This document shows, piece by piece, positions 48,423 to 58,287 of a stretch of DNA of 64,000 nucleotides (positions are counted from its first letter, which is position 1; every line of letters begins with the position of its first letter). Under the pieces are notes generated by a model, which saw nothing but the letters and a program-made list of their open reading frames with translations, was not told the DNA's origin and did not search any database. The stretch is from Novisyntrophococcus fermenticellae (GTDB lineage Bacteria > Bacillota > Clostridia > Lachnospirales > Lachnospiraceae), in assembly GCF_018866245.1 (NCBI RefSeq), contig NZ_CP076458.1, positions 2,294,001 to 2,358,000 on the forward strand, read 5' to 3'. A program made the translations under genes and the position numbers.

Positions 48423-49792
48423 TTAAAGTGTGGTGAGATTATAAACGTATTCTTTGAACAGATCCCCGCGTTGTTCGTAGTTGTCGAACTGGCCCCAGCT
48501 GGCGCAGGCAGGGGAAAGGAGGACGGCCTGTCCGGGTTCTGCTTTGGAAACGCAGATTTCCACAGCTTCTTTCAAATCGTTAACAAGAAGTATCCGTTCT
48601 GCCGGGAATCCCAGGCTCATAGCTGTTTCGGCAATTTTTTCACGGGTTTGCCCCAGCAGGACAAGGTATCTGACTTTTCCGTCAAAAGCTTGAATCCATT
48701 CTTCGTAGGAGGAATTTTTATCAAATCCCCTCCAATCAGCAAGGTTGGGCGGTTCATAGCCTGGATTCCTTTGATCGCGGCATCAGGATTGGTTCCCTTG
48801 GAATCGTTGTAGTATGCAACACCATTTTTCTCGGTCACATACTCGATTCGGTGTTCTACACCGGGAAAGCTTTGGATCACTTTTCGGATACAATCCATTG
48901 GGACACCTGCGCATAATGCCATGGCAGTTGCAACCATTACATTTTCATAATTATGCAGCCCCAGAAGTTTCAAATCATGGATGTTCGTAACTTCGATCCG
49001 GGCTTGTCCATCATTAAAGATGATTTTTTCTCCATCCAAGTAGATTCCCTTGTTCAGTGTCCGCAGAGAAGAAAAGTATATAACCTGGGGCTTCACTTTT
49101 TCTCCAAAGACCCGAAGCACCTCATCTTCGTAGTTCAGAATACAGAAGTCATCAGAAGTCTGGTTACTGGCAATCTGTTCTTTTACTCTGATATATTCCT
49201 CCATTGTGTGATGACGGTTGAGATGATCCTCGGTAATATTGGTAATTGCACTCACTTTCGGATGAAAGGTATCAATGGTCTCTAATTGAAAGCTGCTGAT
49301 TTCCGCAGCGGTTACGCTTTTTTCCGTTTGATCCGAAACGATATCTGTATAAGGAATTCCAATATTCCCCACAACATAGGTTTCAGGATAGTATGCTTTT
49401 ATAATTTCCCCCAGCAATGCTGTCGTGGTGGTTTTTCCATTGGTTCCCGTAATCGCCAGCAGAGTTCCCTTTCCACTCTGAAAGGCCAGCTCTATCTCGC
49501 CCCAGATGGGTATGTTCTTTTCACGCATCTTTTTAACAATCGGAAGGTCGAGCGGAACGCCCGGACTCATGACCACTAAATCCAATGTATTCAATACAGC
49601 TTCCGGCAGCTCACCTAAAATCACCTGTGTTTCCCCGGCATCTTTTATCTTTGCCAGAATATCTTCCGGATCCAGTTTATCATTTCCATCATATATAATA
49701 GGGCAGGCTCCCTTTTGCACTAAGAGTCCGGCTGCTCCTGTTCCACTTTTTCCAGATCCGAACACACATACTTTCTTCCCTTGCAAATCCAT
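48423..49792 (-). pseudogene. murD: UDP-N-acetylmuramoylalanine-D-glutamate ligase MurD, one-base frameshift
   Basis: The family is complete over about 456 residues: nucleotide motif GSGKSGTGAA, P-loop TGTNGKTTT, NITEDHLNRH, YNDSKGTNPDA, and the C-terminal part with MSLGFPAERI and LLSPACASWGQFDNYEQRG. The frame shifts after LLIGG near 48727-48730, where a run of four C (plus strand) should be five; one added base gives GGFDKNSSYEEW and joins the two parts. MurD adds D-Glu to UDP-MurNAc-Ala and is essential, so this is probably an error in the sequence. It follows mraY by 21 bases. Confidence 0.85.
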
Positions 49793-49813
49793 TGTTTTTC
49801 CTCCTCAGTTAAT

Positions 49814-50773
49814 TTAAATTCCCAAAATGGCAATCATGCAAAGTACTGCTGTCACAATGGAAAACACTGCCACAATCTGGGTTTCAGACCAGCCCACCAA
49901 TTCAAAGTGATGATGAATGGGCGTCATTTTAAATATCCGTTTTCCATGGGTAATCTTAAAGTATGTAACCTGCATGATCACCGATATAATTTCAAACATA
50001 TAGATAAATCCGATAATCGGCAGAAACAGCGGCATATGAAGCATATAGGCAGTTCCTGCCACAAACCCCCCCAAAGCCAGAGATCCCGTATCTCCCATAA
50101 ATACTTTGGCAGGAAATACATTGAACACCAGAAATCCTAACAGAGCTCCAATCACTGCACAGATCATGGGCTCAATCCCGCTTTTTTCCCCGATTGCTAT
50201 TACCATAAAAAAAGTAGACACCATTACAGTTACGCTGGAAGCAAGGCCGTCCAGCCCATCCGTAAAGTTTACGCCGTTGACTGTTCCCAGTACTACAAAG
50301 AACAAAAGGGGTATGGCCATCCAGCCCATATCCAGCATCGTACCCGGCATAAATGGAATTTTCATAGCCAGTGATACATCTGTAAAACGTATCATATAGA
50401 AGGCAAATACTGATGTGACAATTATCTGGCAGACCATCTTCTGCCCGGGCAGAAGCCCATCTGCTCTTCGCATAACCACTTTTAAATAATCATCCAGAAA
50501 TCCTATAATGCCGAATCCCAGAGTCAGGAACAGAATCGGAATAATCTTGGGATATTCTTTTACAAAAAGCAAGGCGGTAACTGTGGTAGAAATCAGAAAA
50601 ATCAGGCCGCCCATCGTAGGTGTTCCAGTCTTATTCAGATGGGATTTCACACCATCTGTACGCTCCGTCTGGCCTATTTTAAGTCTGCGTAACAAGGGTA
50701 TGATGATTGGTCCCAGCAAGAGGCTTAAGGCAAATGCCACAAGTACAGGGACTACTACAATTTTAAAATTCAT
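49814..50773 (-). CDS. mraY: Phospho-N-acetylmuramoyl-pentapeptide transferase
   Basis: 319 residues and ten membrane helices, with KSHLNKTGTPTMGG, the Asp-rich FLDDYLK and NFTDGLDGLA and the His-rich TPIHHHFE. It makes lipid I at the membrane. ATG at 50773 is chosen (GGAGG five bases upstream, MNFKIVVVP hydrophobic start); the frame to 50851 adds a charged, unlikely tail. There is a 140-base gap to the upstream PBP gene. Confidence 0.95.
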   Translation of the reverse strand: MNFKIVVVPVLVAFALSLLLGPIIIPLLRRLKIGQTERTDGVKSHLNKTGTPTMGGLIFLISTTVTALLFVKEYPKIIPILFLTLGFGIIGFLDDYLKVVMRRADGLLPGQKMVCQIIVTSVFAFYMIRFTDVSLAMKIPFMPGTMLDMGWMAIPLLFFVVLGTVNGVNFTDGLDGLASSVTVMVSTFFMVIAIGEKSGIEPMICAVIGALLGFLVFNVFPAKVFMGDTGSLALGGFVAGTAYMLHMPLFLPIIGFIYMFEIISVIMQVTYFKITHGKRIFKMTPIHHHFELVGWSETQIVAVFSIVTAVLCMIAILGI

Positions 50774-50912
50774 ACTTTCCTCCATTCGTGTGCGTCTGTC
50801 GAAATATAAGTGCTTAACTGTAGTTTTCTCATCTGTGTCTTTTTTATCCACTCATGTAACCAGATATCCTCTAAACAGTATATAGTGTTGAAAAACGTAT
50901 TGCAAGATTTTT

Positions 50913-52673
50913 TTACTCCTGTGATATGTCTTCATCAGAGACCATTTCACTTTTTTCTATTCCCATATAGGGAAATACATTCTCAAAAATCCCCCGCATC
51001 ACCGGTGCAGCTATTGTTCCTCCGTAATACACCCCTTGCGGATTATTTATGATACATACCCCCAGCACCTGCGGATTGTCCGTAGGTGCAAATCCCAGAA
51101 ATGAGGAGATGTATCGGTTGGCACTTCTTGGCAGTGTCTGCGATGTTGCTGTCTTCCCACCGATCTTATACCCTTCTATATATGCATTCTTTCCTGAACC
51201 TTGCGATACAACGGACTCCAGAATCTCATCCACTAACTTTGATGTCTCTTTTGATAAAATGCCCTCTTTTGTCTTATATTTCAGAGTTTCTATCAAGACG
51301 CCATCATCATCCATCACATCCACACCGAAATGGGGCGTTATTCTGGTCCCCCCGTTCACAAGCGAGCTGACCGTAGCTGCCAGCTGTATGGGCGTGATTT
51401 GAAAACTTTGTCCAAAGGACATCGTTGCCAGTTCTACAGGACCCACATTTTCCTTCTTATGCATAATCGTCCCGGCTTCGCCCGGCAAATCAATACCGGT
51501 TTTTTCCATCAATCCAAACTTTTTGAAATACTTATAAAAGTTATCCACACCGAGTCTCAGACCAACATCTATAAATACCGGGTTGCAGGAATTCTGTGCT
51601 CCCTGCACGAAGGTCTCCGCTCCATGACCGGTTCTCTTATGGCAGTGAATTCTTCTGTCTTCCACCACCCGGTATCCACCGCAGGAAAAGGTATCCGTCG
51701 GGCTTACAACACCTTCCTCCAAACCTGCTGACATGGTAAATACTTTAAATGTAGAACCCGGTTCATAAGTATCGTTGATACATGCATTCCGCCACATCTT
51801 GTTACATAGGTCCTGAATCTCTTTTTCACTTAAGGCTGATGTATCTACATTATAATTCAGCGTGAAGGGATCATTCAAATCAAATTCTGGTACATTGACA
51901 CAGGCATAAATCTCGCCATTTTGCGGATTCATTAATAAAATAGAGACACTGTCTGCCTGCTTTTCCTCCATTACTTTCCGGGCGGCCTGTTCGCAGTAAA
52001 GCTGGATATTTCTATCCAGGCTTATACGCAGGTTATACCCGGCTACAGGTTCCACACGACTCTCACCAATCACATCCAGTTCTATACCCCGGGCATCGGT
52101 GGTAGTCAGTATCTTTCCATTAATTCCTTCCAATACATCATCATATTTAACCTCCAATCCTATAATTCCCTGATTATCAGAACCGGTAAATCCCAGAACA
52201 TGAGAAGCCAGCGTCCCATATGGATAATATCTTTTAAAATCCTCATCTACTTTCACCCCACTGTATCCATAGGCACGAATCTTATCTCCCACCTCCTTGT
52301 CCACATTCGTCTTTACCCGTTCTATAGAAGATCGTTTTTCTACTCTTTTTCTGGCAGCTTCATCACTGATTCCAAGTTCTTTAACCAGCATATTGATTAC
52401 GTTTTCCGGTTCTTCGATCTGGCTGTGAATCACAGAGATCGTACATACCGTCTTATTTGCCGCCAGAACTACACCATTGGCATCCAGAATTTTTCCTCTG
52501 GCAGCCTTGATATCTCTCTCCCGTTCATGGAGGTCATCCGCTTTTTCTGAATAATAATCCGAACGAAATACCATCAGATATACCAGTCTTCCCACCAGGC
52601 CGAAAAGCATAAATGCACAGCAGAAAAATATAATAACTACCTTTTTCTTATTATAAGTCTTATTTTTACGCAT
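50913..52673 (-). CDS. Class B penicillin-binding protein (SpoVD/FtsI type), KTA variant
   Basis: 586 residues: short basic N-terminus, one membrane helix (about 12-33), dimerisation domain (ARGKILDANGVVLA) and transpeptidase domain with PGSTFKVF and SCNPVF. The third motif reads GGKTATSQ, Lys-Thr-Ala in place of Lys-Thr-Gly. There are no PASTA repeats at the C-terminus, unlike Bacillus SpoVD. It works in division or spore cortex synthesis with a SEDS partner. Second of two tandem PBPs; a stem-loop separates them. Confidence 0.9.
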   Translation of the reverse strand: MRKNKTYNKKKVVIIFFCCAFMLFGLVGRLVYLMVFRSDYYSEKADDLHERERDIKAARGKILDANGVVLAANKTVCTISVIHSQIEEPENVINMLVKELGISDEAARKRVEKRSSIERVKTNVDKEVGDKIRAYGYSGVKVDEDFKRYYPYGTLASHVLGFTGSDNQGIIGLEVKYDDVLEGINGKILTTTDARGIELDVIGESRVEPVAGYNLRISLDRNIQLYCEQAARKVMEEKQADSVSILLMNPQNGEIYACVNVPEFDLNDPFTLNYNVDTSALSEKEIQDLCNKMWRNACINDTYEPGSTFKVFTMSAGLEEGVVSPTDTFSCGGYRVVEDRRIHCHKRTGHGAETFVQGAQNSCNPVFIDVGLRLGVDNFYKYFKKFGLMEKTGIDLPGEAGTIMHKKENVGPVELATMSFGQSFQITPIQLAATVSSLVNGGTRITPHFGVDVMDDDGVLIETLKYKTKEGILSKETSKLVDEILESVVSQGSGKNAYIEGYKIGGKTATSQTLPRSANRYISSFLGFAPTDNPQVLGVCIINNPQGVYYGGTIAAPVMRGIFENVFPYMGIEKSEMVSDEDISQE

Positions 52674-52678
52674 AGAGT

Positions 52679-52729
52679 AACCCCATAGAAACCATTAATA
52701 ATCTATATGGCAGCTTCCATGGGGTTAGT
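52679..52729 (-). other. Intercistronic stem-loop between the two PBP genes
   Basis: AACCCCAT at one end pairs with ATGGGGTT at the other (plus 52684-52691 and 52721-52728 approximately), with further weak pairs. No T-tract, so more likely an mRNA processing or stability element than a full terminator. Confidence 0.5.
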
Positions 52730-52757
52730 ACTTTAACAATAAGCTTTTTTACTCTTT

Positions 52758-54854
52758 CTATTCATTTGTAATGGCTTCATCCGAATTGGTAATTCCTTCA
52801 CTGAGCATATCCTTGTTTTCTTGGTTGTTCTCCTGATTCTCATTCTCCGGAGGATTCGGAACATTCTCATCTGCCGTACCGTCCGGGACAGACCCTGCGG
52901 TATTATCGCTTTCATCTGCCTTTTCTACCTTTGTTGGATCCTCAGGAAAAATATTCATATAGGGCAGAAGTTCTGTCATAATTCTCTTGTAAATCTTCTG
53001 AGCATAACTACTGTCTGCCTGTATTTCGGCATTCGGTTCATCTACTACCACATATAAGACGACCTGAGGATTATCAAGTGGTGCAAATCCAATAAAGGAT
53101 ACCAGATACTTCTTATCAGCTCTGGGGATTTTCTGTGCAGTTCCTGTTTTGCCGCCCATACTGTATCCGGACACGTTGGCCTTTGCACCAGTTCCGTCTG
53201 AATCCATAACGCTTCCGAGGTATTCCCGGACTTCATCACTGACCTCCCGAGAGATGGTCTGACGCATCACCACCGGATCCAGACTTTCAACAACCGCTCC
53301 ACTCTCGCCGGTTATCGTACTTACCACATGCGGTTTATAGTAAGTTCCGCCGTTAATTACAGAAGAAAATGCTGCTGCCTCCTGTATCATAGTACTGGTA
53401 AATCCCTGGCCAAAGGCAGCTGTCGCCAGCTCCGTAGAACCCAGTCCATCCAGCTTATGGAGTATCCCGCTTCCTTCTCCGGGCAGATCAATTCCCGTAT
53501 AGGAACCGAAATTGAAGAGTTTCTGGTACTTCAGGAAGGTCTCAGGCCCCATCTTATCCGCAATGTCCATCATCACCACATTACACGAGTGCTTCAATCC
53601 GCCTTCCAAATTCAGGTTTCCGTGAGTCTCCGGATAAATTGCACATTTGATGCGCACTCCCCCGACTGTTTTGTATCCGCCGCAATAATAAGTGTCATCC
53701 CCAGTGACACTGGCACTCTCCAAAGCAGCTGCTACAGTCATCGGTTTAAAAGTGGAACCCGGTTCATATGCGTCTGTAATACAATAATTTTTCCAGATAT
53801 TGTTCAAAGCGTTGAACTTTGCCTGATCGTCCATGGCATCAATTTCTTCCTGAGAATAGAACGGAGTCAGGTCTCTCGGATTATTCAAATCATACCAGTC
53901 TGAAGAATCCATACCCAGAATCTCACCGGTATTGGGATTCATCGCCACAACTCCTATATTTTTGGCAGCTTTGCTCCCATTTGGACCGTCTGACATCTCT
54001 TCTTGAAAGGATTCCAGGACTTTACGTATAATCTGCTGAATATTTGTATCGATGGTGGAGATTACATTCTTTCCGTCCACAGGGTTGATGATCGTCTGTT
54101 CTGCATCCGCATCTGAATTAAAGTAGCCGAACTGCCGGCCGTTCACTCCATTCAGCACACTGGAATAATATCCTTCAATTCCCCAATCTGCAGTCGTGCC
54201 ATCATAGGTAAAGCCGATTAAATCACTGGCCAGGGAATTCATAGGATAAACCCTAAGGTAAGTTTCTTCGAACCATACCCCTTTCACCTTCTGGCGCTCT
54301 GCCTTTTCCTCTTTGCTTAACCCCGCGTTTTCTTCACTGTTCACATCCAGATATGCTTCAAATTTCTTTTTATCCGTGATTGACAACTCTTTTTGCAATA
54401 TCTGGTACTGACTGTTTTTTGTCTCTTCGTCTTCGAGCTTTGACCGGACTGTACTCTCGTCCTGACCCAACACCTCCACAAGAGCCTTTACTGTAGGCTC
54501 CAGATATCTCTGTGTTTTTTCACCCTTTACTTTCATCGTGCTGTTTACCACTTTACAATCCAGAATCACATTATAGACCTTCTCACTGGTAGCCAGGATT
54601 GTACCATTCCGGTCTAAAATTTCTCCTCGTTTAAATGGTATCACACGGCTGTCGTACTGCTGCTGTATCTGGCTCATCACCTGACGCTTATATTGTTGAT
54701 GGTCAGTCGCGTTGATATATGTGATTCTAAGTGCCAAACCGACTAAAGCCAGCACGACTAAGATGAATAGTCCTACCAGCTTTTTACTTATCCTGCCGTT
54801 TATTTTCCTTTTGTAAATCACATTACGACGCTTTTGGGATTTTCTTTTGCTCAA
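52758..54854 (-). CDS. Class B penicillin-binding protein (FtsI/PBP2B type)
   Basis: 698 residues: basic N-terminus, one membrane helix (about 24-47), dimerisation domain (RGEILDRNGTILATS) and transpeptidase domain with PGSTFKPM, SCNVVM and KTGTAQ, all canonical. The C-terminal 50 residues are acidic, Asn/Glu/Pro-rich and probably disordered; no PASTA repeats. As the first PBP after ftsL it is the likely septal transpeptidase partner of FtsW. It lies 13 bases after ftsL. Confidence 0.93.
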   Translation of the reverse strand: MSKRKSQKRRNVIYKRKINGRISKKLVGLFILVVLALVGLALRITYINATDHQQYKRQVMSQIQQQYDSRVIPFKRGEILDRNGTILATSEKVYNVILDCKVVNSTMKVKGEKTQRYLEPTVKALVEVLGQDESTVRSKLEDEETKNSQYQILQKELSITDKKKFEAYLDVNSEENAGLSKEEKAERQKVKGVWFEETYLRVYPMNSLASDLIGFTYDGTTADWGIEGYYSSVLNGVNGRQFGYFNSDADAEQTIINPVDGKNVISTIDTNIQQIIRKVLESFQEEMSDGPNGSKAAKNIGVVAMNPNTGEILGMDSSDWYDLNNPRDLTPFYSQEEIDAMDDQAKFNALNNIWKNYCITDAYEPGSTFKPMTVAAALESASVTGDDTYYCGGYKTVGGVRIKCAIYPETHGNLNLEGGLKHSCNVVMMDIADKMGPETFLKYQKLFNFGSYTGIDLPGEGSGILHKLDGLGSTELATAAFGQGFTSTMIQEAAAFSSVINGGTYYKPHVVSTITGESGAVVESLDPVVMRQTISREVSDEVREYLGSVMDSDGTGAKANVSGYSMGGKTGTAQKIPRADKKYLVSFIGFAPLDNPQVVLYVVVDEPNAEIQADSSYAQKIYKRIMTELLPYMNIFPEDPTKVEKADESDNTAGSVPDGTADENVPNPPENENQENNQENKDMLSEGITNSDEAITNE

Positions 54855-54867
54855 TTTGCGTCCTCAC

Positions 54868-55368
54868 TTACTTAGTTCCCGGAACATCCGCATACTGACG
54901 TACATAGTCGTTCCCTTTTGTGTCATAGTACTGAACCTGGGATTCATCTGCATACTTTAATCCCAGGCGATTCAGCGCTGCCTCTTTAATGGTATCCATG
55001 TTAACAGATGCCATAACTGTATTGTAATAAGCATCATTATCTGCTTTCAATTTGCTGAGTTTGGTTTCAAGTGATACCACAGTTTCGTTCTGTGTGGTAA
55101 TCTGGGCTTTCAGCTTCAGAAAATTGACACAAACAAACACTGTCGCTACACATACAACTGCCAGAAACAGTACATACCCTCTGCCCATCTGCGTCGCCCG
55201 CTGACGGTTCCGGTGTGTCTGTCTGCTGACCTTCCGCTTCGGAAGCTCTATACCTTCCTCTTCCTCCGGAAGATAGGAAAGTCTACGTACTGCACTTCCA
55301 TCTTCGTAAGTATCTCTTACATAACGATCCGCTCTTGAATCTACCCTTCTGTTTGACTTTTTCGCCAT
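54868..55368 (-). CDS. ftsL: Cell division protein FtsL
   Basis: 166 residues: a long basic cytoplasmic part (1-62), one membrane helix (about 64-84), and an extracellular coiled coil (about 85-120; LKAQITTQNETVVSLETKLSKLK) ending in the MDTIKEAALNRLGLKY motif common to FtsL/DivIC. Position between rsmH and the PBP gene is the standard ftsL place. The N-terminal part is longer than in Bacillus FtsL. Confidence 0.85.
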   Translation of the reverse strand: MAKKSNRRVDSRADRYVRDTYEDGSAVRRLSYLPEEEEGIELPKRKVSRQTHRNRQRATQMGRGYVLFLAVVCVATVFVCVNFLKLKAQITTQNETVVSLETKLSKLKADNDAYYNTVMASVNMDTIKEAALNRLGLKYADESQVQYYDTKGNDYVRQYADVPGTK

Positions 55369-55394
55369 ATCTTAACTCCTGACAGCGTAACAGT

Positions 55395-56330
55395 TCACCG
55401 TCTTTCAAAAACACGTAACTTTGAACTTTTCGCCCGCTTATTTGCTTCTATTTCTTCTCTTGTTGGTACAATCGGTTTGCGGTTTATCATAATTCCCCTG
55501 GACTCTCTGCCACATACACAGACCGGAAAATCCGGCGGACAAATACAGGGGTTTTCATTTCTTCTGAAGATCGTCTTAACAATCCGGTCTTCCAGGGAAT
55601 GAAAGGTAATTACACATAACCTTCCACCTTTATTCAGCAGTTCAATCATTCCGTCCAGTGAATCCTTAAGTACATCCAGTTCCTGATTCAACTCAATTCG
55701 TATCGCCTGAAATGTTTTCTTTGCAGGATGTCCACCCGTGGCACGGATTCTTGCAGGTATAGCATGTTTAATGATCTCGATTAACTCCCCAGTCGTCTCA
55801 ATCGGTGCCTCCTGTCTTGCAAGGCAAATATGCTTGGCAATGTTCTGTGCAAACTGCTCTTCACCATAATCCCTTATAATCCGATATAGCTCCTTTTCCG
55901 AATATTGGTTCACAATATCAGCTGCGGTGCGCTTCTGTCTTTGGTCCATACGCATGTCAAGCGGCACATTTTCACGATATGTAAAGCCCCTTTTGGCATT
56001 GTCCAGCTGATAGGAAGAAACTCCCAGATCCAGTAAAATCCCATCTACTGATGATATACCCCTTTTTTTCAGTTCATCTGCCATATAGCAATAATTGGAT
56101 CGAATAACAGTGACCCGGTCCGCATAATCCTTCAGCCGCTCCCCAGCCGCCTGTATGGCATCTGCATCCTGATCAAAGCCAATAAACCTTCCTTTGTCTG
56201 ACAATCTTTTACAGACCTCACAGGCATGGCCTGCACCACCTAGGGTTCCATCCACGTAAATTCCGTCAGACTTGATATTCAGATTGTCAACCGTCTCTTC
56301 CAGTAACACAGATTTGTGTTTAAACTCCAC
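55395..56330 (-). CDS. rsmH: 16S rRNA (cytosine-1402-N4)-methyltransferase RsmH
   Basis: 311 residues with [10 protein letters not shown] at the start, the SAM site [21 protein letters not shown] and the end motif NPRARSAKLR-like ([14 protein letters not shown]). It methylates C1402 of 16S rRNA. The start is taken as GTG at 56330 (AGGAG ten bases upstream), giving [10 protein letters not shown]; the frame to 56360 lacks a ribosome site. Also called mraW. Between mraZ and ftsL. Confidence 0.95.
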   Translation of the reverse strand: MEFKHKSVLLEETVDNLNIKSDGIYVDGTLGGAGHACEVCKRLSDKGRFIGFDQDADAIQAAGERLKDYADRVTVIRSNYCYMADELKKRGISSVDGILLDLGVSSYQLDNAKRGFTYRENVPLDMRMDQRQKRTAADIVNQYSEKELYRIIRDYGEEQFAQNIAKHICLARQEAPIETTGELIEIIKHAIPARIRATGGHPAKKTFQAIRIELNQELDVLKDSLDGMIELLNKGGRLCVITFHSLEDRIVKTIFRRNENPCICPPDFPVCVCGRESRGIMINRKPIVPTREEIEANKRAKSSKLRVFERR

Positions 56331-56371
56331 TGCTCTACATCTCCTGTATGTGAAGCACATTCATTCAGTTG

Positions 56372-56803
56372 TCAGATGGTAATTCCCAGATCCTCCAGCC
56401 CTTCAGCTATCGCATCCATATCATCATAGTTACTGTTCTCGCTCCACTTCTGTTTGCTCCAGATTTCAATTCTGTTAATGTTACCTGTCAGCACCACATC
56501 CTTTTCCAGACCCGCAAACTCCCGCAGCGTACCCGGTACGAGAATTCTCCCCTGCTTGTCCAGCTCACATGCAGTTGCTCCGGCAACAAAGAAACGTGAA
56601 AAGGTTCTGGCATTCTTGTTCGTAAGTGGTAAGCTGCGTAACTGCTCTTCAAACTTTTCCCACTCATCCATGGGATAGATAGAGAGACAGCCATCCAGAC
56701 CTTTCGTCAGAACAAACTCGTCACCGAGCTGCTCACGAAATCTGGATGGTATGATCAGTCTCCCCTTGGGGTCAATTGTATGACTATACTCTCCCATGAA
56801 CAT
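56372..56803 (-). CDS. mraZ: Transcriptional regulator MraZ
   Basis: 143 residues made of two SpoVT/AbrB-like halves, each with the DxxxR pattern ([15 protein letters not shown] and [15 protein letters not shown]). First gene of the dcw operon; it binds repeats in its own promoter. ATG at 56803 (AGAGG nine bases upstream) is preferred over the TTG at 56809, which lies only three bases from the Shine-Dalgarno. Confidence 0.95.
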   Translation of the reverse strand: MFMGEYSHTIDPKGRLIIPSRFREQLGDEFVLTKGLDGCLSIYPMDEWEKFEEQLRSLPLTNKNARTFSRFFVAGATACELDKQGRILVPGTLREFAGLEKDVVLTGNINRIEIWSKQKWSENSNYDDMDAIAEGLEDLGITI

Positions 56804-56874
56804 ACGCAATTACCTCTTTTCAAAAGTGGAAAGCTCCCCACTATCCACTCTTTGGTGTGTCCTTTCAGTCACTG

Positions 56875-56920
56875 CCACGTTTCCTCCACTTCACACCACT
56901 TTTCACCACTTTGTACCACT
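56875..56920. promoter_or_regulatory. MraZ box: four AGTGG repeats at 10-base steps
   Basis: CCACT on the plus strand (AGTGG on the coding strand) at 56886, 56896, 56906 and 56916, exactly one helical turn apart, plus a fifth weaker CCAC at 56875. This matches known MraZ operators of three or four GTG-type repeats. Confidence 0.85.
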
Positions 56921-56929
56921 TATGGATTT

Positions 56930-56958
56930 ATTCTATCCTATATTTCAAAAAAAAGCAA
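56930..56958 (-). promoter_or_regulatory. dcw operon (mraZ) promoter
   Basis: Minus strand TTGCTT (plus 56953-56958), 17-base spacer, TAGAAT (plus 56930-56935). Start is predicted near 56923, so the MraZ box lies at the beginning of the transcript. Confidence 0.6.
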
Positions 56959-57001
56959 GGTGTTTTTTGAGAAAGAGGCTTGTTTTGTCACGATTCATTT
57001 C

Positions 57002-57030
57002 TTTTCAATTTTCATAACCTGTGGTACAAT
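57002..57030 (+). promoter_or_regulatory. ychF promoter
   Basis: TTTTCA (57002-57007), 17-base spacer ending TGG, TACAAT (57025-57030): an extended -10 promoter about 57 bases before the ATG. Confidence 0.6.
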
Positions 57031-57087
57031 AGTGAATCAGGGAGAAGAACCGTATAGATACGTGTTGATAAAAAGAAAGGATGTACT

Positions 57088-58185
57088 ATGAAATTAGGAA
57101 TTGTAGGCTTACCGAACGTGGGAAAAAGTACCCTGTTCAATTCATTGACAAAAGCGGGTGCGGAATCAGCAAACTACCCCTTTTGTACGATTGATCCCAA
57201 TGTGGGAATTGTTCCTGTTCCGGATGAAAGAATCAAACTTCTGGGAGATTTCTATCATTCAAAGAAGGTTACTCCGGCAGTTGTTGAATTTGTAGATATA
57301 GCCGGCCTGGTGAAGGGAGCCTCTAAAGGAGAGGGTCTGGGAAATCAATTTCTGGCCAACATCCGCGAAGTGGATGCTATTGTTCATGTAGTACGCTGTT
57401 TTGAAGATGATAACGTCGTTCATGTGGATGGGAGTATCGATCCTCTGAGGGATATAGAGACGATAAATCTTGAACTGATTTTCTCTGATCTGGAAATTCT
57501 GGAAAGACGTATCGCCAAGACCACAAAAACCGCCCGTATGGATAAGGCGGCTGCAAAAGAACTTGAGATGTTGAATCGTTTGAAACAGCATCTGGAGGAT
57601 GGGAAGGATGCAATTCTTTTTGAAACTGAGAACGAAGATGAGGAAACCTGGCTGGAAGAGTACAATCTTCTGACGAATAAACCGGTGATCTATGCTGCCA
57701 ATGTAAGCGAGAATGATCTCCCGGATGATGGCACCTCCAATTCACATGTGCAGAAAGTAAGAGAATATGCCGCCGGACATCAAAGTGAAGTATTTGTTGT
57801 ATGTGCTGAAATTGAAGCTGAGATTTCCGAGCTGGATGATAATGAAAAGCAGGAGTTTCTGGAAGACCTGGGATTGAAGGAATCGGGTCTGGATAAATTA
57901 ATCGAGGCAAGTTACCGAACCCTCGGGCTGATGAGCTTTCTGACCGCCGGTGAAGACGAAACAAGGGCATGGACCATAAAAGTAGGAACAAAAGCACCAC
58001 AGGCAGCAGGGAAAATCCATACAGATTTCGAAAGAGGATTTATCAAGGCCGAAGTTGTGAACTATAAAGATCTCCTGGATTGCGGATCCTATAACGGTGC
58101 CCGGGAAAAGGGACTGGTACGAATGGAAGGAAAAGAATACATCGTCAAAGATGGGGATGTTATCCTGTTCCGTTTTAATGTATGA
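57088..58185 (+). CDS. ychF: Ribosome-binding ATPase YchF
   Basis: 365 residues: Obg-family G domain with P-loop GLPNVGKST, switch NYPFCTIDPN and DIAGLVKGASKGEGLGN, a helical coiled-coil insert (about 125-200), and a C-terminal TGS domain (from about 280; FLTAGEDETRAWTI). Family members prefer ATP and bind the ribosome in stress control. Normal length. Stop overlaps the palindromic element that follows. Confidence 0.97.
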   Translation: MKLGIVGLPNVGKSTLFNSLTKAGAESANYPFCTIDPNVGIVPVPDERIKLLGDFYHSKKVTPAVVEFVDIAGLVKGASKGEGLGNQFLANIREVDAIVHVVRCFEDDNVVHVDGSIDPLRDIETINLELIFSDLEILERRIAKTTKTARMDKAAAKELEMLNRLKQHLEDGKDAILFETENEDEETWLEEYNLLTNKPVIYAANVSENDLPDDGTSNSHVQKVREYAAGHQSEVFVVCAEIEAEISELDDNEKQEFLEDLGLKESGLDKLIEASYRTLGLMSFLTAGEDETRAWTIKVGTKAPQAAGKIHTDFERGFIKAEVVNYKDLLDCGSYNGAREKGLVRMEGKEYIVKDGDVILFRFNV

Positions 58186-58245
58186 TACCAGGGTTTCAAG
58201 AACATGCTATTCATGCTTGCATGAAATAGCATGTTCTTGGAACCC
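58183..58245. repeat. Palindromic element after ychF (repeat family A, copy 2)
   Basis: TGATACCAGGGTT (58183-58195, containing the ychF stop) runs into a long stem: GGGTTTCAAGAACATG on one side pairs with CATGTTCTTGGAACCC on the other, loop around CATGCTTGCATG, with one bulged base. No T-tract. Same opening as copy 1 at 48364. Confidence 0.75.
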
Positions 58246-58287
58246 GCAAAATATGAGAAAGCAGCCCGAGCAGGGCGGTATCATGCT

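Noticed and set aside
56875..56920. Short regular repeats as a CRISPR or tandem repeat
   Set aside because: The unit is only five bases, at helical-turn spacing in the mraZ promoter; an MraZ operator explains it.
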